Assembly (NCBI GenBank): GCA_963921425.1
Contig: OY992838.1
Coordinates: 15,376,001 to 15,440,000, forward strand
Reading direction: 5' to 3'
Source of the DNA: Dryas octopetala
Taxonomy: Eukaryota; Streptophyta; Magnoliopsida; Rosales; Rosaceae
Length of the DNA: 64,000 bases
The notes under the pieces were generated by a model that worked only from the letters and a program-made list of their open reading frames with translations, ran no database searches and was not told the DNA's origin. The position numbers and the translations under genes were made by a program. Every line of letters begins with the position of its first letter. The stretch's first letter is position 1. Below, piece after piece: positions 22,301 through 33,000 of the stretch.

Positions 22301-23097
22301 GTAGAAGCAAATATCTATTTTAGATTTTTCCTTAGATGATCATTTCAGGTCATGCCACCACACTTTGCTTATTCAATCTGAAAGGTATATTTTATTTTAG
22401 TGCATTCTACTGCCAACCCCAAGAACATCTTTGCTTTGTCATTTATTGAGTGTACTGCATGTATTTGTTTGGGTGCTTTTGGTGCTTTGCCGAGGAAATA
22501 GAAGTGAAAGAGGAGGAGAAACATCTTAACCAAATACTGTCTTCAAGAAAATTCTCAAGCCTATCGCATTTGCAGGAAATTACTCTGCCTTTGTTAGTTT
22601 TAATTTACCCAGGAAATTACTCGGTGATGATCAAAGTCATTGGCGCGGAAGTATAATGGCATTGACAGGAGACAAGGAAGAAGACTTTGAAATTGATGGT
22701 TGACTTGTATTGTATATAGTCATAGTATTAATATTACAGATTAGATCAAAGTCACGGGTTTGCCATTATAGCCGTGTTTTGTTGACCCTTTGCACGCGGC
22801 ATTTGGACGATTTACATATGAAAAGAAAAAAATAAATACAGGATTTATACGTTGTATTTACTCCACCTTCTTTCAATGCTATTTGGTGATGATTTGTCAT
22901 CTTCTCCTTTTACCTTCTCTTATATTTATTTTAATCCGAAATATAATTTTATGATCGAAATCGTTCATTTTTTAGATCATATTATAAATATTATTTATGT
23001 AAAAAAATAATTAAATCGGAAATTGTTCAGTCATCAAACTGTTATCAAATATATTAGCGATTTTGGTAGCAATTTCAATTACCGTCTATTTATTTAA

Positions 23098-23644
23098 GAG
23101 GAAATTACAAATTTGGTCCACTTATTTTATACCTGGTTCAATTTTGGTCCACGATCTTTTTTAAGTTCTATTTTGGTTCACTAATTATTTCGTTTGTTCA
23201 ATAAAGGTCCAGATTTGTGACTTTAAATCCTTTAGTTTGTGTTTTCTTCAATTATAATTGAAATATAAGTTATATTTCATCATTTCTTAGTCATAAAAAC
23301 AAATTTGGAGTATTATAATCTAAGAGAATTGAGATTGGGTGAAGTTTGAAAAATTGGCAGTTTCAGATACCCTACTTTGGGGTCAATTATCTTGAGTTTT
23401 AGAACTCTAATTTGAATGATCTTTATATGGTTGTAAAGAAGAAATGCATAGCTTTAAAACAAGTATATGTTTGCTGAATTTGGGTGAGATTTGATAGGGT
23501 AAAAGGCAGACCAAATTTGAGAAATAAATCTGGACATTTATTAAACAAGTGGAATAATTAGTGGACCAAAACAGAACTTAAAAAAGTTTGTAGACCAATA
23601 TTGAACTAGGTATAAAATAACTGGACTAAATCTGTAATTTCCTC
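23098..23644. mobile_element. Non-autonomous MULE-like element, 547 bp, 10-bp target duplication
   Basis: Terminal inverted repeats begin GAGGAAATTACA and continue imperfectly for well over 100 bases. The element is flanked on both sides by ATTTATTTAA (23088-23097 and 23645-23654). The opposite arm has a single ATTTATTTAA at the matching place (near 15290, reverse strand), a clean empty site. A 9-11 bp duplication with long terminal repeats fits the Mutator superfamily. It has no coding capacity. Confidence 0.88.
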
Positions 23645-24099
23645 ATTTATTTAATAACAGTTATATGACTAAATGATTTTCGATTTGGTTGATTTTTTTC
23701 ATAGATATCTTTATAGAGTGATTGATCATGATATTACACTACAAATTAGGAGAAATATGGAAGAAGGTGAAAAAGATAATGTAAATAGCATTTCTCATTC
23801 CATAGGATTCCTTTTTCCATAATATATATTATTTTGGTAAAATTTTTCCATAATTTATTTGTCATCACTTCACATTAATTAATTAAGAATGATTGATTGT
23901 AGTTATGGAATATCGAAATAGGAAAGTAACTCCAGTACGTACCCTAGTAGGAATAATGGATTTTTTTAAACCCGGAAATTTCTATGACATTTCAGCAAAC
24001 CAAGCCCTATAATTAGGAAGAAATGCAAAGTTTTTATTTGCATACACCTTTCTTTAATCTTGACCATAAACTGAGCAGTAACCTTCCAGTACTCCTTTG
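23645..24099 (+). promoter_or_regulatory. Upstream flank / probable promoter of TNL-B
   Basis: About 450 bases between the MULE and the TNL-B start codon. The part nearest the ATG is mirrored upstream of the TNL-A TIR exon, so basal promoter sequence is probably shared. No unambiguous TATA box is visible. The MULE now lies about 455 bases upstream of the ATG in B only. Confidence 0.4.
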
Positions 24100-24605
24100 A
24101 TGGCCACCCAAACAAATACTTCTTCTTCTTCTTCTTCTCCTCCTACTACTCGATGGACATACGACGTCTTCCTCAGTTTCAAAGGTGAAGACACCCGCAG
24201 AAATTTTACAGATCATTTATATGCTGCTTTGAATCGGAAAGGAATATTCACATTTCGAGACGACGAACAACTTAAGAAGGGAAAAGACATCTCACAAGAT
24301 CTCTTGAAAGCAATCAAAGAGTCGAGATTTGTGATTGTCATTCTTTCAAGAAATTACGCTGATTCAACATGGTGCTTGGATGAGCTTGCAAAGACTGTTG
24401 AATGCATGAAAGTGAATATAGAACAAACTGTACTTCCAGTTTTCTATGACGTGGATCCATCTCAGGTACGAAAACAAACAGGGAATTTCCAGGAAGCCTT
24501 GTGGAAGCATGAACAAGCCTTTAAAGACAATCCAGAGAAGGTGAAAAGGTGGAGAGATGCTCTTTCTGAAGTAGGCAATCTCTCTGGATGGCATTTACAA
24601 GATGG
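24100..24605 (+). CDS. TNL-B exon 1: TIR domain
   Basis: ATG at 24100 opens MATQTNTSSSSSSPP, then YDVFLSFKGEDTRRNF, the SRNYADSTWCLDEL helix, FYDVDPSQVRKQ and RWRDALSEVGNL. The donor is CAAGATGG|GTACAT. The split codon GG+A joins to TATGAATCC in exon 2, giving GYESKVIED, a normal TNL join. The usual SFRG motif reads SFKG here. Without splicing the frame runs to 24705, which would give a TIR-only variant. Confidence 0.9.
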
Positions 24606-27600
24606 GTACATAAACTTTACTTCTTTTTTCTTTTACAAAAAATTAAAAGAAAAAACGCAGATTGTTTTACATACACATGATCTGTTTATCACTAATATTT
24701 CTTGAAGCTTTTAGATCCCAACCTTAAAAGTATAGCTCCTATTAGATTTAACCTAGACATTTTTGTTCTTTTAATTTTATCCCATTGACTTTTGTTCATT
24801 ATTTTCTTATATCCATTTTGCCCGTTAAAGTAAATAATTGAAACAAATTTAAACCCTTTAATTTATTGTGTTTTTTCATATAATTTTGAATTTTGTATTG
24901 TGGCCAAGACGCACCTGTAACCAAACATAAAAATTTGTAAGAACAATAATGTGCCTCCTATACAAGATTCGACACATAGGTTAGAGTTTATGGTCTCTTT
25001 CACAGTACCTAGTTAAAAGGTCAAAAAGACAAATACACTTTGGAACTAACCTATTACGAGGCATATTCATATTCTACGTAACAATGGTACTATGGTGCAA
25101 CGCTTATGTTCCTGAATTATGATCGGGTATGGAATTTCGTCAATCCTAGCATGATCCTTGAGGTCCAACGCTTATGTATAGATTCCATTCGATTATGGAA
25201 GTTTGTTTCCATGATCTAGTACTCTGGCCAAAGATTCCTGAATATAGACATCTGTTGCCTCTTGAAACATCTCTCATATTGCCAAGAGTGATAGATTCTT
25301 TATTGAACACACATATGTCCCCATACGTCAGTGACTATGTCCAATCTCTACCTTTAACTAAACTCTAGGAGCCTAGCCTTATGATACAGTCAAAGTATAG
25401 CGACTGAGTGCTCAGGACAACTATGGTGTCTCACGTCTAGGGATCAGTTGTATTATCAAGACTTAACAATTTTCTATTGGCGAGTGTGTAATACTCCATG
25501 ACAGGTATTCGTTACTTTGGTTACGTTTAGTGAACCATATACTGGCATTCATGATCTTCTCCTAATGTCTCTACAGCGATACTCTGAGACCGATTATCCT
25601 AGACGTTAAGCGGAGATAGATCATATTGGTTTTACTGGATTTGATATTGTCCAGATATCAATCATACAACGAGGAACAGTTTAGACTTCAAGTACTAAAG
25701 AATATAAGTCTCACTATCCTAACTTCTTTAGAACATTATTCGTTTAACTTGAAATCATGGACCTTTTTTATACATACACACATATATTAGAATATAGTAT
25801 GTATATGAAGGATAGAACATAAAAGACAAGTTTACCCGTGCTGTTAGAAATATACACAATACGTTTATTAAAACGATTTGCTTTAGGGCATATTCCAACA
25901 TAATTTGCTTTTTTTTTGCTTTTGTTGAGAATTTAGTTGATGCTTTTGTTTAAATAAAATATAAATATTTTGAGGTTATAGCTAAAATAGAGAACATTGT
26001 TGGAGTAAATTTTCTCAAAAGTTGTTAGTTAAAATAAATTTGTAGTAAAAAATATCACTTTCAGGTAACTAGAGTCCAAGTCATGATTCGCCAAGTCACA
26101 AATTAAGATCACTTTCAAGTAAGTGGATCCCTAGTCCGACAAGAAAACGTTACACTAAATTCTAACTTTACGAAACCTGTTGACTTTATTAGGGTTAAGT
26201 CGGGTCGTCAGATCTTGAGGCGGGTCCCTAGTTTAGTCACTAGGTGAACCATCTCAAGTCATAGGTTTAATTGACTTGCCTTGTAAGGTTAAGTCATTCA
26301 AACCTTTCAAGAAACCGAGTAACGATTTGGTTTTTAGAACCTAAAGAGTTTCTACTTAATTCCCATTTTTAATTAGGTTGAGAAGGTTTCTACTTAATTA
26401 GGATGACATTCAAAGAAGTTTTGGGGTTGGTAGGTTGCAACCATCTGAGCACGATGGTGCCGACCTAGTCGAGGTCTGGTTGCCAACGTCATGGTTGTGG
26501 CCAACAGCGGCATGACCAAACCTCTTTTTTTTTCTTTTTTTTTTTTGGTCTTATGTAACATGCATTATTGTAACTTTTGTTTTTTTTTTCTTAAATCATC
26601 CTCTAAGCTACAAAAAGAAAAAAGATAGGATTTTGATTTCATTTTGGTGTCTTGTTTTTCTTCTTGTTCTTGGTGTTCTTGTTTTTTATTATTTTTAAAT
26701 TTTATTTTAATTTGGGTGGCCGAGGGTGGGTGAAGTGAGATGATGAAGAGAGAAGCAGAAAAAAATAATTATGGGGATTTGTTGAGGGAATTGTTTGGTG
26801 AAGATGATTTGATGATTAAAGATTTTGGGGATTGGTTGGGGGGAGGGGAACTATTGTTTTATTTTTAGTTATTTGTAGAAACTTTTTTTTTTTCATAATT
26901 TTTTTCTACTTTATTTTTATTTTTATATTTTATTTTTCCACGTGGCTATGTTTAAGTAATCAAGTATTTACCAAGAAATTGAAGTAGAGGAATTTGAAAG
27001 TTGAAAATTAAACATATGGTACCAAGTAGTATAAATGTGACAAATTTAGGTACTAAATTACAGTTTGCCCAAATAACTTCTAGAAAATGCTTATTTACTA
27101 GTTTGCCTCCTGAAAGTAACTTCAAGCCTCACTTTACCTCTTAAGGTTTATTTTGTATTACATTACCTCTTGAAACTAATTCTCGTATATCACTATACCG
27201 ACTTCCTATTTTTACAAACTTTGAAAATTAATTAAAAATAGCTCTAAACTCAAAAAAATACACGAAAAATTTCTATGGACTCGTCTTGACTAGTTCTAAT
27301 TTACTATGTGTCAAATTACCAATTTTCCCTCTGAGAGTTTCCAGAAATTCGGGAAGTCCAAATTTATTCTTAGAAAATTTAAATAAATTTCCCTCTATTA
27401 AAATTCTAAAATTTTCGTAAAGTCTCGGATGAATTCTCAAAAATATTTTGGAAATTACCAAAAACCTGTTTTAGAGAATTCTTTCGAGACTTTATGGAAA
27501 TTCTAGAATTTTTCTCGCATTTATTTTATAGAGGGAAATTTATTTTCCTCTAATATTGAGAGGTCTTTTGGGTAGCAAGTGTTCACAAGAAAGGTAGTTT

Positions 27601-29949
27601 TATTGTTTAGAAGACCAATGGTGCAAACCTCGTGTTTTTTGGAGTTCGAGAGATTATCCTATGAATTTCCAAAGAGTCAAGAGTATTTTAATTTTCTGGA
27701 AACATTCGGATGGAAAATTAGTAATTTGACCCCATAGGAAATTAGTGCTAGTCAAGACGAGTCCGTAGAAATTTTCCATGTATTTTTTTGAGTCCGGAGC
27801 TATTTTTAATTAATTTCCAAAGTTTGTAAATATAAGAAGTGAGCAAAGTGATACACGAGAATTAATTTCAAGGGGTAATGTGATACAAAATAAATTTTAG
27901 GTGGTGAAATTAGATTATAAGTTACTTTCAGGAGATGAAGTAATAAATAAGCCTCTAGAAAACAATTGATCGAAAAGTTCCTAAAAACTTTTAGGAAGAC
28001 TTATAAGTGAGCATATATTTAATTATTTTTTTTTCAAACTCAAAAGCCCCTAAAGATATGTTGGCAGACGCGCGACCGCATTTAAGTAAAACCATGCCGA
28101 GCACTCAGTACTGTAGTGCAGTTTCCCTATTTTCGACATGTTTTTTTATAATTTGTTTTGGTTGTTGGGTCTTATTTGAGCGTGCTTAGGCATGATTTAG
28201 TATGTTTTAGGGAATTCATAGAGTTAAAATTTTTGAATTTTGAGTTTTTTAAAATGATATATACGTGTAATTGCCTTTTTTCTATATGCCTGACCTTTTG
28301 GTTCGCATTGATTTGAGAGTGTTAACTGCCTTCATCTAAGTGGCATATATGTTAGTCAATCAGGATTGCCAGCAGGCAATTGGCAAACCGGTTAAGAATC
28401 CTTAAGGATGTTGAACGCCCAACATTCCCTTTATAATACTAATGACTAGTTAATATTAGCAAGACCAAAACACTTCACACTTAAAGTGGGCAAAAATACT
28501 GGAAAATCGAGTTTCGAACCGAACCAAACCAACCGGTTTGGGTTGGTTTGGTTTTTTTTATTTGTGGTTTAAAAAATGAACCAAAACGATCAAGACGGTT
28601 TAGTTTTGGTTTTCAATAATGAAAATTTTGTTTTTAACCGAATCGAATCGAACCACCAGTTAAAAATAGGCTCAACTACATTTACATCCACCAACTATAA
28701 GATTCATTTCAAGTTGATCCACAAACTATAAAACATTTACAATTTCCCCATTAACTAACAAAAACATACAGAATGGTCCATCCGTTAGAGATTTCGAGAA
28801 AATGACCCTTAAGTGTCACGCTGGACGTAGTACGTCCACTTGGCATTTTTAATGACCTGGCATTGACTGGTAGGGGGTAAAATTGGGTTTGATCCCAATA
28901 TAATTTCCCATCCATTCCACGACGACACGTGGCACCTAACTCTGATATAAGCCCACCACTTTCTCCCCTTTTGTGAATGAAACCGTAAGCTCCCATAAAT
29001 TAAAAAAATTGAGTTTTTCTTCTAAAGGCCAAAAACAACGTATTTAACCATTGAAATTAGGGTTTTTTGTTCACCCAATAGTTTTGTCCATGATTTCCAC
29101 TGTAAATTGAATCTTATACCGTGCAAAGGCTGATTTCTTTTTAGATATTATGGAAATTAGTGTTTAAGGAGACCAAGTGGACTAGGTCCAGCGTGGTACT
29201 TAACAGTCCCTTTAACAAAATTCCTAACGGATGGACTATTCCGTATATTTTTTGTTAGTTAATGGGAAAATTTGAAATATTTTATAGTTCGTGTACCAAC
29301 TTGAAATGCACGTACCCTATAGTTGGTGGATGTAAATGTACTTAAGTCTTAAAAATATATTAATTTTTATAAAGTAATTAGTTTATATATTGTTTTAATA
29401 CCTATTATAGACTAAACCAAACCCTCTACTATAGTATTGTTGACACTTTCTGTACAACTTGTTTTACTTGAAATTTGAAATGAATACCAAGTTGTAGCTC
29501 GCAAGTATACGAATCGCTTGAGGTAAACATAGCTAGCGTATAAGTACGAGGTTGTTCCCTATCTTTTGTTATATTTGTTGAGGTAAGCTTTTGTTATATT
29601 TTCTGCGTTGTGTTTTGTCTATTCACTAGCTCCCATATCTTGGACCTTCTAGAAGGTTACCTGTAAGTTAAATTTGTGTTTTAGGGTGGTTTTGGTTAAG
29701 TTTTTAACTTGTCAAGAAGGGAGCTAAAAATTGTTTTGGTTACCACTAAACCACTAAACCACATCAATATTTGGTTTTGGTTACCACTAAACCACCAATT
29801 GTTTGTTTAAAAGATTTCCCAATAAATATATTTATAATAATAGTAGGTAATAAATTGCCATTAATACATTTAATATATTAGATGATTATATTTTTTGGGT
29901 AAATATATTAGAGGATCATTATTCATTAGTTAAAACATTAAAACCCTAT

Positions 29950-30027
<78 letters not shown>

Positions 30028-33000
30028 CTTTCTCAAATCTCTATCTTCGGCGTCTCCATAGCGATTTTTCAGAAAGCTTGCATCGCGTTTCTTCACCTCT
30101 CTTTCTCTCTCTCTCACCTCCCTCTCTCGCCAGCGGCAGATCTCGGCCCTCACAAGGTCTTTTCTCTCTTGCCTTTTTCTCCGGTGTAAAACTGAAATCG
30201 AACTGTACCGGACCGGTAACATCGGTTAATCGACCTTGTCGATTGAAGGTCTCCAGTTAGGTTTTGGTCTCCGTTCTTCCAAGACCGACATCGTCAGTTT
30301 GGTTGTCAGTTTCAGCCACATGGTTCGAGTTTCGAACCGTGCCCACCCCTATCCATGATCAGTTTTAAATCACGTGAATGATTAACATGTGAAGTTTCTC
30401 GTAACATGCATGGGAAGTAACTGTTTATTCCTTCCATTCTGGTAGATCATGGCTTGATCATCTATATAAATACTTACTGTCAATTTTCATCAAGACACAT
30501 AATTGCCAAACAAAAATTTATCTGTACGTAATATATTCTTCTTCCCACTTAGCAGTTATATATTAATATAAATTCTCTCTGCATGACGTCCATTCTTTAA
30601 CTACGAACATGGGTATTTCTATGACATTTTGTCTTTTTTAGGCTATTTTTTATAGGGTTCAACATATTAGGGTATAGAGTTCTATATTTTAGATTTTAAC
30701 TCTTGAATTTTGGGCTGTAGCCCAAAACTTGGGAGTTAAAACCTAAATCCTAACCGATAAACTGGAACTCAAAATCATGAGAGTTAAAACTGATTAAGGA
30801 ATATGTTGATGATTTATACCCTAAATAATTAAATCATGTCAAGTGTAAGATCAAATGGTGAAAAAAGAGTCATAAAACATATGCGTTTGTTCTTTAACTA
30901 CGTTATGCAGAGAGAATTTTTGTTATATATAGGAGTACAAATATAGAAAATAAGGAAAGAAAACAAATCTTCTAATTGTACTAGGACAAGAACTCCTAAT
31001 TATATTTTAATTACAACTCATACCAACACTTACTAAAAAAAGTTCTCTAACCAATAAAACATGACTTCTCGTGAATATTGATCGATCACTTGTCACTCAA
31101 ATAAATAAGAGATAAAAGCTATGATCCTTCTAATCAAAATACAGAAAATGGGAAACATTATAAAACTTTACATTATCCACATATGATTGTTGTTTTACAT
31201 ATATGATGGTTATTTATATATTTATTTATGTGCAGATATGAATCCAAAGTTATTGAAGATATTGTACAAAATAGCTTCACTCAATTAAATCAAACAATGT
31301 TAAGTGTATCAAAGGATTTAGTTGCGATGGATTCTCACATAAGAGAAATGCTTTCATGCTTAGAAATAGGGTTGCTTGATGTTCGTAAGGTCATTGGGAT
31401 TTGGGGAATGGCGGGAATTGGTAAGACAACTATTGCACGAGTAGTTTTCGAAAGGATACGTGCTCAGTTTGAAGCTTACAGCTTCCTTGACAATGTTAGA
31501 GAGGAAATTGAGAAAAAAGGTCAAGTTCATTTACAAAAGCAGCTTCTTTCTGATATGTTGTTGGAAAGTAACGTACATATACAAAATATTGATGTGCTAA
31601 AGGTGATAAGGCGTAGACTATGTACCAAAAGGGTTCTTATAATTCTTGATGACGTGGATAAGTTTGAACAAGTGGAAGCATTGTGTGATCCTAGTTGGTT
31701 TGGTTTAGGGAGCAGAATCATCATAACATCAAGAGATGAACATGTGTTGCGCGGATGTAGAGTAGATAAAACATATAAGGTTAAGCTATTAACTGATGAT
31801 GAAGCTCTACAACTCTTTAGTTGGAAATCCTTCCAGAGAGACCAGGTTGGAGAAGTCTTTCTCAAGCTATCAAAGGATATTTTAAAATATGCTAATGGTC
31901 TTCCATTAGCTATTAAAGTTTTGGGTTTGTTTCTTTATGGTCGAAGCGCAAAACTATGGGCAAGTGAATTGGATAGACTGAAAGCAAATCCTAAAAAAGA
32001 AATTATTGATGTTTTAAAAATAAGTTTTGATGGTTTGTCAACTACAGAAAAAAATGTATTTTTGGACATTGTGTGTTTCTTTAAAGGAGAGGACAAAGAT
32101 CATGTAACAAGAATACTAGAAAGTTGTGGCTACAGTCCAGACATTGATATAGAAGTTCTCGTGGAGAAATCTTTAGTAACTCTGTCTGGAAGAAAATTGT
32201 GGATACATGATTTGATACAAGAATTGGGTTGGGAAGTTGTTCGTCAAGAATGTGGTGAAGACCCTGGAAAGCGTAGCAGGTTGTGGCTTCGTGAGGATAT
32301 CATCCGTGTACTAGTAAAAAATAAGGTAAGAGAGATTCAGAGATTGGAAAACAAATTATTATTGTCTTTGTAGTTTGCTATATGAATTGTGTGCTTAACA
32401 ACTTATTCTTTGTTCTTCTTTATTAGGGAACGAGTAAAGTTCAAGGCATATTCCTCAATTTAGCAAGAAAAGAGGAGGTGGTTCACTTCATTACTGATCC
32501 CTTCTCAAATATGGACAAGTTAAGATTACTCAAAATTTGCAACGGGAACTTTTCTGGAAATATCAAATGTCTTTCTGAGGAGTTGCAATTTCTGGAATGG
32601 CATGAATATCCATTCGACTATTTTCCTTCGAACTTTCAGTCAAACAAGCTTGTTGAACTCAGAATGTATTCAAGCCGCATCAAACAACTATGGAGTGGAC
32701 AAAAAGTAAGATTATTAATTCTTATATATGCATTTTTAAATTCTTAACTATAGCAACCAATTATTTATTTCAAATCATATGATTATTTTTCGACTTCTTT
32801 CAGAACTGGAGCAGGCTACAATTTATCGATATGAGTTATTCCCAATACTTGATCAAGACCCCAAACTTCAGTGAGGTTCCAAATCTTGTGACTTTGGTGC
32901 TTGAAGGTTGTATAGGATTGGTTGAGGTTCACCCATCCATTGGAAATCTCAAAAAACTTACTTTGTTGAATATGAGAGGCTGCAAATATGTTAAGAGCCT

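Larger units (their letters stand above)
15930..22455. other. Spacer between inverted arms; repeats only
   Basis: No supported gene. The spacer contains a direct repeat pair (16490-17760 and 19862-21180), a small palindrome (16375-16645), a gene-fragment-like MULE piece (18229-19041), LTR-like AT-rich sequence (19042-19860) and unassigned sequence at 21180-22300. Poly-A/T runs at 17287-17306, 20725-20740 and 21042-21067 explain several apparent frames. Confidence 0.7.
22456..25070. repeat. Right inner arm of the inverted duplication
   Basis: The reverse complement of about 12811-15929, from TGCATGTATTTGTTTGG to CATATTCATATTCTAC. It contains the MULE at 23098-23644 that is missing opposite, and lacks the foldback at 13927-15108. 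The short frame encoding CFWCFAEEIEVKEEEKHLNQ is identical in both arms, but it is probably repeat-derived. Confidence 0.85.
24606..31235 (+). other. TNL-B intron 1 (6.6 kb), transposon-rich
   Basis: It starts GTACAT and ends TGTGCAG. It contains an LTR-like block (25079-25900), the single copy of the region duplicated in the left arm (about 25900-26560), a degraded MULE end (26550-27070), a foldback (27088-27953), a MULE-like element (28669-29348), a CT array (29952-30020) and the inverted match of the exon 2 flank. No gene was seen in it. Confidence 0.75.
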
